A stretch of 64,000 nt of DNA from Vibrio coralliilyticus. GTDB lineage: Bacteria; Pseudomonadota; Gammaproteobacteria; Enterobacterales; Vibrionaceae. This document shows positions 9,262 through 20,584 of the stretch, piece by piece; the stretch's first letter is position 1, and each line of letters opens with the position of its first letter. The DNA is taken from assembly GCF_024449095.1 (NCBI RefSeq), contig NZ_CP024627.1, positions 2,046,001 to 2,110,000 on the forward strand, in the 5' to 3' direction. The position numbers were made by a program, and so were the translations under genes. A model generated the notes under the pieces. That model worked only from the letters and a program-made list of their open reading frames with translations. It was not told the DNA's origin and made no database searches.

Positions 9262-11157
9262 TCATTTTAATTTGAAGTTGGCGACTAACCTTTCTAACTC
9301 ATGGTTGGACTCACTGAGAGATTCTGTCGCAGCAACGGTTTGCTGACCACTGCTCACTAACGATTCAACAATCTCTCTGATGGATAACATGTTGCGACTC
9401 AACTCTTCAGCAACCGTACTTTGCTCTTCCGTCGCCGCCGATATCTGAGTGCTGACATCGTCAATTTCTTTCACCGAAACACTCATCATGCCAAGACTTT
9501 CTGACACTTCTGACGTTTTCTCTGCCGTAGATTGGCACTGCTCTTTCGTCGCTTCCATCGCACGAACCACACTTTCAGTGCCATCAAGAAGTTGGCTCAA
9601 CATGTCAGAGATTTCGGTCGTGCTGTTTTGTGTTCTGGCAGCAAGCGCTCTGACTTCATCTGCAACGACAGCAAAGCCCCGGCCTTGCTCACCTGCACGT
9701 GCCGCCTCAATAGCAGCATTCAGCGCCAGCAAATTCGTTTGCTCGGATATTTCACCAATGACGGTCAGAACCTCACTGATGCGATTAGCGTCTTGCTTCA
9801 TACTGACAATTCGGCCAGACATATCATCAACTTCAGTGACCAACGCACTGACGGTCGATACTGCGGTATTAACAATACCTAGTGACGATTGCGCCTCACC
9901 ACTCGCCGCTTCAGTAATTCTATTGGATTGATGAACATTTTCAGCCACTGTCCGTGCGCTCTCACTCATTTCAGTAATCGCGGTGACCACTTGCTCAGTT
10001 TCGCTCGAATGGTTCAAAAGTTTCGATTCATTCTCTTTTGCGGTTTGACCGAGTTGGACAAGGCTGGAAGAAATGCTTTGACTCGCTTGTGAAATTTGCA
10101 ACATCATCTGCTGCAGGTTTTCGACAAACTGATTAAAGCCTTGACTGATTTCTCCTAAGTCATCATTACTGCTGACTTCAAGGCGTTGAGTTAAATCCCC
10201 GTTGCCTTGTGACAAGTCTAGAACTGCAGATTTTAAACCTAGCAACGGCTTATAAGCGTAATGAAGAATGACAAAGATGGCGCCAAAGCTGACAAGGAAA
10301 AGCAAAAAGCCTGTAATGATCGCTTCTTGTTCCGCTTGGTCAACATGGGCCAAGGCGGTGGCTTGATCAACAAACACCATTAATGTCCAGTACATATTGT
10401 CAGTGAGATTCACCCGCTGAAAATAGCCATCAAATTGAATACCAAGGTATGGAAAGGTCAAGTGCCCCGCTTGTCTTGAGCTAAACATCCGCTCCATTTC
10501 AATAAAGTTCGGGCTCACCTGCGATGGTGTACGACCAATATCATTAGGGTCATCACTAGCAAAAAACACCGCATTTTGATCAGTGAGTGTCGCGGCACCA
10601 CCAGCAAAACGCATATCACTAACTGTTCGGATGATCTCGCCGAGCTGAATATCACCCAGTAACACCCCCACAACTCTGCCACCTTGTTTAACAGGCATGG
10701 TCGCACTCACCACCTTTTCACCAGTGACTTTGTCTTGGTAAATATCTGTCAGTGCCACTGAGGAAGCTACTTTTGCCGCTTTGTACCAATCACGAGTTCT
10801 GAAGTCGAATTGATTGCTACTCTCGACAGACATATAGTTACGTCCATCTTCATAGGTCATGATGACATTAGAAATCCCTGCGCTTTTGGCAAGTAGATTA
10901 ACCATTTTCTGATTATCAGCATCAGATAAGCTAGGGTCGAATTGCTCTGCACCGGTGGCAATAGCATTGATACGGAACTGCATCAACTGCTCAAGTTCAG
11001 TCACATGAAAACTCAGCTTGTTTTGAGTCTCATTTATCAACGACGTGACCATTTTTTCTTTCATAGATAGGATGTTCAGCGTGCCAAGAACAATCAAAGA
11101 GATGGTCACCAGCAAACCGACACCGAGATAGATACGCGTTTTAAAACCTATATTCAT
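9262..11157 (-). CDS. Methyl-accepting chemotaxis protein (dCache type)
   Basis: 631-residue inner-membrane chemoreceptor. Order: N-terminal membrane segment (about residues 9-30), periplasmic sensor of double-Cache type (about 35-275, with WYKAAK and [20 protein letters not shown] typical of ligand-binding Cache modules), second membrane segment (about 280-300), HAMP linker (about 302-355), and a long methyl-accepting helical hairpin whose tip is [32 protein letters not shown]. dCache receptors often bind amino acids or amines; the downstream decarboxylase (26 bases away) makes an amino-acid ligand an attractive inference. GGAGG Shine-Dalgarno four bases before the ATG. It signals to CheA/CheW encoded elsewhere. 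Confidence 0.92.
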   Translation of the reverse strand: MNIGFKTRIYLGVGLLVTISLIVLGTLNILSMKEKMVTSLINETQNKLSFHVTELEQLMQFRINAIATGAEQFDPSLSDADNQKMVNLLAKSAGISNVIMTYEDGRNYMSVESSNQFDFRTRDWYKAAKVASSVALTDIYQDKVTGEKVVSATMPVKQGGRVVGVLLGDIQLGEIIRTVSDMRFAGGAATLTDQNAVFFASDDPNDIGRTPSQVSPNFIEMERMFSSRQAGHLTFPYLGIQFDGYFQRVNLTDNMYWTLMVFVDQATALAHVDQAEQEAIITGFLLFLVSFGAIFVILHYAYKPLLGLKSAVLDLSQGNGDLTQRLEVSSNDDLGEISQGFNQFVENLQQMMLQISQASQSISSSLVQLGQTAKENESKLLNHSSETEQVVTAITEMSESARTVAENVHQSNRITEAASGEAQSSLGIVNTAVSTVSALVTEVDDMSGRIVSMKQDANRISEVLTVIGEISEQTNLLALNAAIEAARAGEQGRGFAVVADEVRALAARTQNSTTEISDMLSQLLDGTESVVRAMEATKEQCQSTAEKTSEVSESLGMMSVSVKEIDDVSTQISAATEEQSTVAEELSRNMLSIREIVESLVSSGQQTVAATESLSESNHELERLVANFKLK

Positions 11158-11487
11158 TACGCCTCCTCACTTCATGAACGAGCGATAAAAAGAACGTAAG
11201 GATGAATTCCGGTCTGCATTTTAATTTGTATATAGGTTGCTGAACAATTATCAGCAAATCGTGAGCTTGTGCCCACATCAAACCGTCTATACACCCAGCC
11301 AACACAATTACCTTAGCTTGATATCACAAATATATGCAACAATTATTATATAAATTTATTATCCTTAGAAAGGAAAAAGCGATGAGAAAATCGGGGAAGT
11401 CTATATTCTTTATGCTTTAATTCAGCGGCTTAAACAATATGAAAGCTAGGTAAGATGGCCCTATAAAGAGCCATCAATAATTCGCTC
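11158..11487. other. Intergenic region upstream of the chemoreceptor
   Basis: 330 bases between the aminopeptidase stop and the chemoreceptor start, both genes on the reverse strand. It should hold the chemoreceptor promoter; apart from the weak hairpin noted at 11454-11475 I see nothing that I can name. Confidence 0.5.
11454..11475 (-). terminator. Weak hairpin after the aminopeptidase gene
   Basis: Six-base stem GATGGC/GCCATC around a 10-base loop, 12 bases past the stop codon on the reverse strand. It is followed by TTACC rather than a T-run, so termination here is uncertain. Confidence 0.35.
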
Positions 11488-13020
<1,533 letters not shown>

Positions 13021-13097
13021 TTATAAAATCACCAAAACTTAGGATATTTATTTACATTTTGAGAATTATTCGTTTTACATCAATCCGTAACAATAAG

Positions 13098-13118
13098 TTG
13101 TCACTTTTATATCAATAA
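13098..13118 (-). promoter_or_regulatory. Candidate LuxR/HapR/SmcR-type quorum-sensing site
   Basis: On the reverse strand this segment begins TTATTGATA and continues A/T-rich into an imperfect second half, matching the general form of Vibrio LuxR/HapR/SmcR operators. It lies about 100 bases upstream of the aminopeptidase start. One half-site is perfect and the other is poor. Quorum regulators of this family do activate exoprotease genes in vibrios, but activity here is inference. Confidence 0.35.
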
Positions 13119-13133
13119 CAAGAATAGTTAATA

Positions 13134-13151
13134 AGGGCACCGAAGTGCCCT
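13134..13151 (-). terminator. Terminator after the trypsin-like protease gene
   Basis: Seven-base stem AGGGCAC/GTGCCCT closed by a TTCG tetraloop on the reverse strand, 15 bases after the protease stop and followed by TATTAACTATT. The very stable tetraloop supports termination although the T-run is poor. Confidence 0.6.
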
Positions 13152-13165
13152 AAGCTTGACTCAGA

Positions 13166-14608
13166 CTATTTTGTCGTTACAGACAAGGTAACACCTGAAA
13201 AATTGCTGTACGCATTGAGCATGATGTAAAGATCTTCACTCGCATCCACTGCATCACACGACTCCGTATTACCAGAGCGATATGGTCTGCAGTCGTAGGC
13301 ATTTCTGGTTGGTTGAAGTCCTGAACGAACATACAGATCAGCATCACCCGATCCCGATGCAATAGACACCGTGACGTCAGAGGTGCGTTTATCTGAGCGA
13401 AGGACATACATTTTCTGTTCACCTTTCGTGAGCGTAATACCAGACAAAGGTGTATCTAGACTCAGCTCGGTGATATCACTTCCTGGTTGTTCCACCATGC
13501 CGTCCGGCAGAGTGTTGTTAAAATGGCTCGCCACTTTTGGCCAGATTTTACTGATTTTCACCCCTTGGTTTTCACAACCACCAAAATGATGCAGCGCAAT
13601 GGCTTTGTTGCTGCTGGTTTTGAGTACTGGCGAACCTGAAGAGCCGCCAATAGTGTCACAGAAGTAACCTGTATCGGTGTTCACTCCACGGCCATTGGCT
13701 GAGGCAACATCAATTTGACACAGTCCGGAGCCATTTTGATCGCTTTCAATCGCGAGCTCTTTCGGGTTACCCGATCCATGTTGTGGGATATAGATACCAT
13801 CGCCATAGGTCGGCTCAGACGCATCAAGACCTAGATAACCAAACGAGGCGATTTTGGCGAAGTCATCAACAGTAAAAAGCGTGTAGTCCAGCTCATAATC
13901 TGTGCTGAGCATTTGGTCACCCATCACTTTGACGGTCGTCGACATTGACCCGTTACACGTTGAGCGTTGGTAGTTAAACCAGACTTCGGTGTTTTTCAGC
14001 TCGGTTTCGCTCTCAACACAGTGGTTGTTGGTAAACATGCGGTTGTCCGGGCCTACGCGCCATGCGGTACATAGACTGCGACCATTGATCAGCAATCGCG
14101 CGACTGGCGTTGTCCATGCGACTTTCTCTGGATGTGAATCTTCCCAACACGCCACATCTTTTCGCTCATTTACCCCACAGGTGGAAAGCGTCGACATCTC
14201 CTGAACCGCCGTATCTTTACCTGCCATGTAATAATCGAGCTCAAACTGTCCTTGCTGGCCTTTGGCATTCGCAATCAGTTCGATAACAAGTGCATCGCCT
14301 GAGATAGATTGTGCGAACCAATCTAGCTGACTGTCGGTGTACTCAACCACCTCATCCGTCGTGGCGGATTTAACACGTAAAATAGCCCCTTTTGGCAGTG
14401 AAAGTTGTTTGAAGTGCAGCTTAATGAACGCAGCCCCTTGATGTTTCACTACCTGACTCAGATGTTGACCAGAAATGCCGGTTAATTCTGCATCTGATAG
14501 TGTGAATTTCACTTCATCAGCAATGACAGGCAACGCTGTATCTGCCATCGCGACTGGAGTGATAAAACATGCAATAGCCAACCCAACGTTGCATAAATTT
14601 GTCTTCAT
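13166..14608 (-). CDS. Secreted trypsin-like serine protease with PPC domain
   Basis: 480-residue secreted endopeptidase. After a Sec signal peptide (cleavage after AMA) comes an N-terminal region of about 120 residues, then a chymotrypsin-fold domain with catalytic His196 (TNNHC), Asp241 (ELDYTLF) and Ser324 (GGSSGSPV), then a C-terminal PPC domain from about residue 390 with the same DCRPY block as the aminopeptidase. The layout recalls lysyl-endopeptidase-like and related secreted serine proteases; cleavage specificity is not determined. Several Cys pairs suggest disulphides, as expected for an exported enzyme. A long near-perfect palindrome lies about 55 bases upstream of the start. Confidence 0.88.
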   Translation of the reverse strand: MKTNLCNVGLAIACFITPVAMADTALPVIADEVKFTLSDAELTGISGQHLSQVVKHQGAAFIKLHFKQLSLPKGAILRVKSATTDEVVEYTDSQLDWFAQSISGDALVIELIANAKGQQGQFELDYYMAGKDTAVQEMSTLSTCGVNERKDVACWEDSHPEKVAWTTPVARLLINGRSLCTAWRVGPDNRMFTNNHCVESETELKNTEVWFNYQRSTCNGSMSTTVKVMGDQMLSTDYELDYTLFTVDDFAKIASFGYLGLDASEPTYGDGIYIPQHGSGNPKELAIESDQNGSGLCQIDVASANGRGVNTDTGYFCDTIGGSSGSPVLKTSSNKAIALHHFGGCENQGVKISKIWPKVASHFNNTLPDGMVEQPGSDITELSLDTPLSGITLTKGEQKMYVLRSDKRTSDVTVSIASGSGDADLYVRSGLQPTRNAYDCRPYRSGNTESCDAVDASEDLYIMLNAYSNFSGVTLSVTTK

Positions 14609-14662
14609 TATTTTTTCCTTTTTGGTTTATTTGTGTTGTCCCAAAAACAAACATATGCAGAA

Positions 14663-14696
14663 AAAACCAATAAGCAATTTATTGCATATTGGTTTT
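14663..14696. repeat. 34-base near-perfect palindrome upstream of the protease
   Basis: Two 16-base arms (14663-14678 and 14681-14696) are reverse complements with a single mismatch around a TT centre. It lies between the end of the chemoreceptor gene and the protease start. On the reverse strand it is followed by a T-run (GGTTTTTTCTG), so it could be a second terminator for the chemoreceptor, an attenuator in the protease leader, or a dimeric operator. The structure is seen; the role is open. Confidence 0.6.
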
Positions 14697-14739
14697 GAGT
14701 AAAGAAATTTGAACAGGTCGCTTTATTAAGGTGAATAAA

Positions 14740-14760
14740 AAGGCACTCAAAGAGTGCCTT
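14740..14760 (-). terminator. Terminator after the second chemoreceptor gene
   Basis: Perfect nine-base stem (14740-14748 with 14752-14760, AAGGCACTC/GAGTGCCTT) with a short loop; on the reverse strand it runs into GCCTTTTTATTC. It is 25 bases past the chemoreceptor stop. Confidence 0.8.
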
Positions 14761-14785
14761 AATCAAGATATAATTTATTGAAATA

Positions 14786-16669
14786 TCAGAGTTTAAATGT
14801 CGAAACTTTGGCCATCAATTCGCCAGAAAGCCCCTTCACTGTGCCCGCTTCCTGCGAGCTTTCCTGAGCGCTATGAACTAACTGATCAGCGACATCTTTG
14901 ATCGAGGTAATATTCTGCGTAATCTCATTCGTAACATGGGTTTGCTCTTCAGCCGCTGTCGCGATTTGTGTCGCCATGTCACTAATGGTTTGAACGGCAG
15001 TATTAATCTCTTCCAATGCCACACTCGCCTTGTCCGCATCTTCCACAGAATGCGTCGCCAGAGCGGAGCTGTTTTCCATCAACTTAACGGCATTACCGGT
15101 AGTAACTTGCAGCGTATCGATCGTCGCTTTTATTTCTTCAGTTGAATCATGAGTACGCTGAGAAAGCACTCGAACTTCATCAGCAACAACCGCGAAGCCT
15201 CGTCCTTGTTCACCTGCACGCGCAGCCTCAATCGCTGCATTCAGTGCCAGCAAGTTGGTTTGCTCAGCAATACCTTGAATCGTCGCCAGAACGGTTGAAA
15301 TATCCTGAGAGTGGCGGTTTAACTCTCCAACAACATTGCTTGCTTCTTGCAGCTCGTTGGCGAGACGGTTAATGGAGTTTTTGTTTTCCAGAACAACAGC
15401 ACGACCATTTTCGGTGTTTTTCGCCGAACCTTGCGCAGAGTGCGCGGTTTGCTCAGCATGGGAAGCAATTTCAGCAGTTGCAGAGGCCATCTCTGTTACC
15501 GCTGTTGCCACCATAGTAATTTCCTGCTGCTGATGGTTTATCTCATCCACATTACGGTTTGCACGTTGGTTACTAACTTCCGATTGCTGAGATAATTGCT
15601 GGGACTGCTCTCGTATATGAGCAATCAACTGATGCATACTACCGACAAAGGTGTTGAAGTTATTGGCAAGCTGACCCACTTCATCGTTGCTGTCTACTGC
15701 CAGTCTCTGAGTAAGATCACCACTACCATGTGCGATTTGTTCTAGCGCATTGGAGACATTGGTCAATGGGCGGAACAAAATGCCACACAACATGTTAAAC
15801 AAGAAAGTACAGACAATCACCACAAGAATAGTTACAGCGATTTGCCCCCACACAGCACTGTAGAGAGGAGCCACTAAGGATTCACGATTCAACACAGTAA
15901 CAGTGATTAGCGGAGTCCCTTGAATCGGTGCTGCATACACGACACTTAGCTCGCCATTAACATCCGTATAAACAACACTGCCTGAACTCATCGCCTGCTG
16001 AATCACACCGAAGTCTAGTCCAAGTTGTTGTACAGGCTGATTAAGCAGTTTTGTATCTCGGTGTGTGAAAACGTTACCTTGTTGGTTGGCGATAAACATG
16101 TAACCTTCACCGGGAAGGATGACTTTATCTAGCCCTGAGATAATGTCGGTAATTTCAACATCCGCCCCCAACACAACGTTTTCGCCACCTAGACTGACCA
16201 CGCTACCTAAAGAGACCACATTTGCACCTGTCGCTGCCGCTACCGTTGGGTTGTCCATGAAAACCTTGGATGGGTTCTTCATCGCATTGATGTACCACCC
16301 CCATTTACGCGGATCGTCATTACCCGGCGGTAAAACGACACCATTAGCGTTATCTTGAGAACCGTCGGGATAAGCAAGGAATACATTATCTAAACCTGCA
16401 GAGTTCTTAACTTGCTTGAGGTTACTGACTATCGAATCCATATTGGCATCAGGCACGATTGACGTCAGCGCTCGCTCTTTAGATTCGATCCAATCTGACA
16501 CATATTGGTTGTAGGAAGCTGTAGAGCTTTCTAGTCGCTGAGTCACTTCAATATCTAAACGCTGTAAAGAAGCCCGAAAAGACAATAGCTCTACCAATAA
16601 ACCGCCAACAATAATGGCAATACTGGCTGACAATGCCAGTTTGTTCTTTAAAGACAAGTTTTTAAACAT
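14786..16669 (-). CDS. Methyl-accepting chemotaxis protein (Cache type)
   Basis: 627-residue chemoreceptor. Membrane segment at about residues 10-32, periplasmic Cache-type sensor (about 35-275; [34 protein letters not shown] is the recognisable ligand-pocket block), second membrane segment (about 280-305), HAMP (about 305-360) and a methyl-accepting domain with tip [32 protein letters not shown]. The ATG at 16667-16669 has AAGG seven bases upstream and gives a normal N-terminus; an upstream in-frame ATG 33 bases earlier would add an unusual extension. It is divergent from the chitin-active LPMO gene, so a chitin-derived ligand is possible but not shown. Confidence 0.92.
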   Translation of the reverse strand: MFKNLSLKNKLALSASIAIIVGGLLVELLSFRASLQRLDIEVTQRLESSTASYNQYVSDWIESKERALTSIVPDANMDSIVSNLKQVKNSAGLDNVFLAYPDGSQDNANGVVLPPGNDDPRKWGWYINAMKNPSKVFMDNPTVAAATGANVVSLGSVVSLGGENVVLGADVEITDIISGLDKVILPGEGYMFIANQQGNVFTHRDTKLLNQPVQQLGLDFGVIQQAMSSGSVVYTDVNGELSVVYAAPIQGTPLITVTVLNRESLVAPLYSAVWGQIAVTILVVIVCTFLFNMLCGILFRPLTNVSNALEQIAHGSGDLTQRLAVDSNDEVGQLANNFNTFVGSMHQLIAHIREQSQQLSQQSEVSNQRANRNVDEINHQQQEITMVATAVTEMASATAEIASHAEQTAHSAQGSAKNTENGRAVVLENKNSINRLANELQEASNVVGELNRHSQDISTVLATIQGIAEQTNLLALNAAIEAARAGEQGRGFAVVADEVRVLSQRTHDSTEEIKATIDTLQVTTGNAVKLMENSSALATHSVEDADKASVALEEINTAVQTISDMATQIATAAEEQTHVTNEITQNITSIKDVADQLVHSAQESSQEAGTVKGLSGELMAKVSTFKL

Positions 16670-17105
16670 AGGACAACCTTGTTTGATTATTTTTATCATC
16701 ATGCAGTACTAAGCTTTAGTTGCTCACCTACACAATTGCAAAGATAACGTACCCGCTTTGAGCCTCCCATTTAAAGAGTCATTCTTTGTATGGTTATCAC
16801 GGATTTATTTCACACTTTAAAATAAAACAGTCATACGAACTATTTTTATTGGTAAATATCAACTTAATGATGACTTATGAATCTATACCAATAAGAGTAA
16901 ATAAAATTTTTGAAGTGACTCGAAGGGAAAATTAACAGCCAGCAATACATTACTTATCGATGGGAACAATGTGGCAAATTGACATCAATGCGACGAGTTA
17001 TTAGTCACCTAACACATCAATTTATAAAATCCTTGCTAGGTTGAGATCTCTGATAGCACATCGCTAGTGCTTCCAGATGATCAATAACCATTACAAGGAA
17101 CGATT
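16670..17105. other. Intergenic region between chemoreceptor and LPMO
   Basis: 436 bases between divergent genes, holding both promoters. At 16846-16867 there is a TTATTGG...-type segment with partial resemblance to Vibrio LuxR/SmcR operators, weaker than the site at 13098-13118. Nothing else was recognised. Confidence 0.5.
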
Positions 17106-18287
17106 ATGAAATCTTGTTTGAATGTCAGTTTAGCGACCATGGGCTGCCTGACAGCTCTAGCTTCCATTAATGTTAACGCCCACGGTTGGGTTGAGTTCCC
17201 AAGTGCACGCCAGAATACCTGCTACCTCGATGGTGGATTTTGGGACGACCAAATTCCCAACACCGCCTGTCAGACAGCATTTGATGAGTCCGGTGCCTAC
17301 CCTTTTGTACAGCGTAACGAAGTGGCAGCCAATGTAGCAAACTATCGAGACATGGCGCATGTACAGGCTATCGTTAGGGATGGCACACTGTGTAGTGCTG
17401 GTGACAGTGCAAAAGCAGGGCTAGATGTTGCTTCACCACATTGGCAAAAAACAGCATTATCACTGGATTCCAACAATCAGTTTGAATTGGTGTTTAACGC
17501 CACCGCTCCACACAACCCATCTTACTGGCAATTTTACCTTAGTAAGCCGGAATACGACGCTAGCCAACCACTAACATGGTCTGATCTGGAGCTGATTGAT
17601 ACTGTAGGTAACCTTGCCGTCGGTTCGGACAAAAAATACAGAATGACAGTTACACTGCCTGCTAACAGAACAGGTGATGCCATCCTATATACCCGCTGGC
17701 AACGTGAAGATCCAGCCGGTGAAGGCTTTTATAACTGTAGTGACATTACCTTCAATGGGGATGGCAGCACACCTACCGACCCGACGGATCCAACCGATCC
17801 GGGCAATAACCTCTCTGTACTTGGTTACTATGTCCCGCAAGGGTTTGGGCCAGTGGAGTCTGGTGATACCGTTCGATTCCGCACCTTTGACCAGAGCGGC
17901 AGCGAGCAACACGATATCTCATTGGCGATCACCGCTAACAATACCAGTGAAGAAATCTGGTCTGCGGAGTTGGCTGGGCAATTTAACAGCCTGACAGTGG
18001 GCGCTTGGTTTATTGGCATCTGGCATGACGAAATGAACCACTATATGTTTGACTCGTCGAACATCTATGCCAATCAAGTTCACGCTCCAGCCGCAAACTT
18101 CAGCTATCAGTTGTCCTTGGTGAAAGGTGACACGCCACCGCCAACACAACCGGATAATGCTTGGTCTGCCGACAGCACTTATGAGCAAGGTGATGTGGTC
18201 ACTCATAACGGCCGTTTATGGACAGCACAATGGTGGACACGGGGCGAAGAACCGGGCACTACCGGAGACTGGGGAGTGTGGCGCTAG
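17106..18287 (+). CDS. Secreted AA10 lytic polysaccharide monooxygenase (chitin)
   Basis: 393-residue copper monooxygenase. Signal peptide cleavage after VNA leaves His26 as the N-terminal residue (HGWVEFP), the first half of the copper histidine brace; the second is His136 (APHNPSYWQFY). The AA10 domain ends near residue 215 and is joined by a Thr/Asp/Pro linker (PTDPTDPTDPGN) to a middle domain (about 232-340) that I do not recognise. A C-terminal CBM5/12 chitin-binding module (about 350-393, AWSADSTYEQGDVVTHNG...WGVWR) follows. The enzyme cleaves crystalline chitin oxidatively and should boost chitinases. AAGGA Shine-Dalgarno; a strong terminator follows, so it is monocistronic. Confidence 0.92.
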   Translation: MKSCLNVSLATMGCLTALASINVNAHGWVEFPSARQNTCYLDGGFWDDQIPNTACQTAFDESGAYPFVQRNEVAANVANYRDMAHVQAIVRDGTLCSAGDSAKAGLDVASPHWQKTALSLDSNNQFELVFNATAPHNPSYWQFYLSKPEYDASQPLTWSDLELIDTVGNLAVGSDKKYRMTVTLPANRTGDAILYTRWQREDPAGEGFYNCSDITFNGDGSTPTDPTDPTDPGNNLSVLGYYVPQGFGPVESGDTVRFRTFDQSGSEQHDISLAITANNTSEEIWSAELAGQFNSLTVGAWFIGIWHDEMNHYMFDSSNIYANQVHAPAANFSYQLSLVKGDTPPPTQPDNAWSADSTYEQGDVVTHNGRLWTAQWWTRGEEPGTTGDWGVWR

Positions 18288-18312
18288 TCTAAACTCAATA
18301 TCTGCTCACGCT

Positions 18313-18348
18313 AATCCAAATCCCCACAATTTCTTGGGGATTTGGATT
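18313..18348 (+). terminator. Terminator after the LPMO gene
   Basis: Perfect 14-base stem (18313-18326 with 18335-18348) with an eight-base loop, 25 bases after the stop codon, followed by TTGATAAA. Strong structure, moderate T-run. Confidence 0.8.
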
Positions 18349-18531
18349 TTGATAAATCAGGCTCATAAAAGTCAGCATACTCCGCTATCTTAAACGAAAA
18401 ACTTGAAGTGACACTGAAACGCGGCCAAATAAACAGCGTTCGTTCATATTAGTGGCGACGTGGTACTGTCATTTTTGACTGCTAAAGTTATGTATTGAGT
18501 TACATATAACTTATGTCAAAAGGCTAGAACC

Positions 18532-20574
18532 ATGGGAATTGCATATCATACTTATATCGGCAAGCAGGTCACCCAATTGCCGAGCCTCCCCTGCCGCGCG
18601 GCAGGGAATGTTTCTCTTAATACGCCAGTAGGCAATTGCATCGATCACTTCGGCCGCATCTGGCTGGCAGACACCGCACACAATCGTTTGTTGGTGTTTG
18701 ATGGAAAAATGAAAAAGTTACTCGCCAGTTTTGGTTCAGTGGGAAGTGGCAGCCAACAGTTTAATATGCCTTTTCGCCTTCTTCCTCACCCAGAAAAACC
18801 ATGGATTTATGTCAGCGACATTGCCAACAAACGCATCCATATCCTTGAATACAATCAAGCGCTAAACATTCGATCCATTCACCGCTTCGGTGCGGGTGAA
18901 CCCGTTAACCTCGAAGGGCCTAATGGGCTCGCGTTTTATAAAGGGAAACTATGTGTCGCTGATGAGTTTTACGAAGGGCTTGACAACGAGAGTCGTTTAG
19001 TCGTGTTTGATGAAAATGGAAACTGGCTAAAGGACATTAATGTTATTAATGCACAGGAGCCGGTGCACTTTCTTTGGCCACAAGGCCTAAGCTGCGATAA
19101 TAATGGCCACTTATATGTTGCGAATACCGGATTCGCCACGATAGTTCGCTGCGACTGGGATGGCAAGCCAGTCCCCTTTGCCAGCGGAAAAACCTATCTA
19201 GAAGGCATTGACCTCGCTCGTGATGTATCAATTATTGATAACCGTATTCTTATACCCGGCGCGAAACCATATTCCATATCGGTCTATGACATCGATGGGC
19301 ATTTCTCAGGCAGCTTGAATGGATTCTTCTCCCCCATTCAGATCACCAAAATGCATCAGGATACATTACTGATCACTGAGCCTATCTTAGCTTCCGTTCA
19401 AATTCACAAAGTTGATTGGGCTGATTTATCTCCTGAGTTGCCGACAACAACCATAGTTGTTGACCAGTTAAGTGATGAGCGGGATCAAAAAGGCCAGCTT
19501 CACTTCGTCACTTCAGTGGCAGGTAATACTTCACCCGCCGCTCAAAGTGGATACACCTGCCAATACCCTTTGCTCAATGCATGGTGGGATCAGCACTTCC
19601 AACAACAAGATAAGTGGCTAAACTCGATACACCAACTTGATGCACCGTCTTGGGTATCGATGGCTTTGAGCACACAGCTCGAATGGACGCAAAGATGGCA
19701 GCAAACTTGGGTCCGCATCTTCCTTGGCGATCAGTTTAACGATTCTAGTCAACTGCTATGGTTAGTTGATGCAGGTAACTATCAGCTTCAAGCGACTGAA
19801 TACAATCGTCCAGACACTGCCAGGCCAAACAGCTTACCGCTGCTTCCTGGGTCTTTGGGTATCTGCTCTCTTACGCCTGCCATGCCATTCATTGGTCAGC
19901 TTAACCCCGAACTCCCGTTACTAGTTGTGAGTAACTACATCAGCGGTATTGTCACTATTTATCAATATGACGAGTTCATCGGTGAATTGGTGCCTTTTAG
20001 CTATTTTGGCGGTTTAGGCCACGCTGACTGGCAATTGTTTAAACCTCAAGGAATCGCGGTGGATCCAATCAGCCGAGATATATACGTTGCCGATTCTGGT
20101 AATAACCGTATCTGTCGCTGGCGACTGAATGCTCAAGGGATAGCTGGCTTAGTTAGTACATTCGGCCAAAAAGGTTACGGTGACCAAGATTTCTTTACTC
20201 CAACAGACATCACCATCACGCCAGACGGGCACAAATACATTACTGATCAGAACAACAACCGAGTCGTCATTTATGACCGCCATGACAAATACATAGGTAG
20301 CTTTGGCCAACAAGGTTACGGCACAGACAACGACAACTTCTTGTTGCCGACCAGTATCGATTTTGATGAGGGTAAATTGTTTGTATCGGATTTGGTCAAC
20401 CGCGCGATTAAAATCTTCGATCAACAAGGCGAGTTTATTGATAGCTTTAGCGGATTTGGCGCTGATCCAAGCAAAGGCGAACTATGGATGCCCTACCTTC
20501 TTCATGCGCACAATCGAACCCTTTACCTACCTGACTGCGCTTTGAATCGCGTCAACGTATATAAAATCAGCTAA
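18532..20574 (+). CDS. NHL-repeat beta-propeller protein
   Basis: 680-residue protein made largely of NHL repeats, recognisable by recurrent blocks such as IWLADTAHNRLLVFD, IYVSDIANKRIHILE, LYVANTGFATIVRC, IYVADSGNNRICRW, KYITDQNNNRVVIYD and LFVSDLVNRAIKIFD. Two clusters (about residues 35-280 and 480-680) suggest two propellers, separated by a non-repeat stretch (about 310-470). There is no signal peptide or membrane span, so it is probably cytoplasmic. Propellers of this type bind proteins, RNA or ligands; no catalytic motif is visible. The start has AAAAGG eight bases upstream. A 77-residue gene follows after 10 bases, so the two form a small operon. Function unknown. Confidence 0.75.
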   Translation: MGIAYHTYIGKQVTQLPSLPCRAAGNVSLNTPVGNCIDHFGRIWLADTAHNRLLVFDGKMKKLLASFGSVGSGSQQFNMPFRLLPHPEKPWIYVSDIANKRIHILEYNQALNIRSIHRFGAGEPVNLEGPNGLAFYKGKLCVADEFYEGLDNESRLVVFDENGNWLKDINVINAQEPVHFLWPQGLSCDNNGHLYVANTGFATIVRCDWDGKPVPFASGKTYLEGIDLARDVSIIDNRILIPGAKPYSISVYDIDGHFSGSLNGFFSPIQITKMHQDTLLITEPILASVQIHKVDWADLSPELPTTTIVVDQLSDERDQKGQLHFVTSVAGNTSPAAQSGYTCQYPLLNAWWDQHFQQQDKWLNSIHQLDAPSWVSMALSTQLEWTQRWQQTWVRIFLGDQFNDSSQLLWLVDAGNYQLQATEYNRPDTARPNSLPLLPGSLGICSLTPAMPFIGQLNPELPLLVVSNYISGIVTIYQYDEFIGELVPFSYFGGLGHADWQLFKPQGIAVDPISRDIYVADSGNNRICRWRLNAQGIAGLVSTFGQKGYGDQDFFTPTDITITPDGHKYITDQNNNRVVIYDRHDKYIGSFGQQGYGTDNDNFLLPTSIDFDEGKLFVSDLVNRAIKIFDQQGEFIDSFSGFGADPSKGELWMPYLLHAHNRTLYLPDCALNRVNVYKIS

Positions 20575-20584
20575 GGAGAGCGTC

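Noticed and set aside
9449..9931. 160-codon forward ORF
   Set aside because: It is antisense to the conserved signalling hairpin of the chemoreceptor, whose repetitive codons often leave the opposite strand open.
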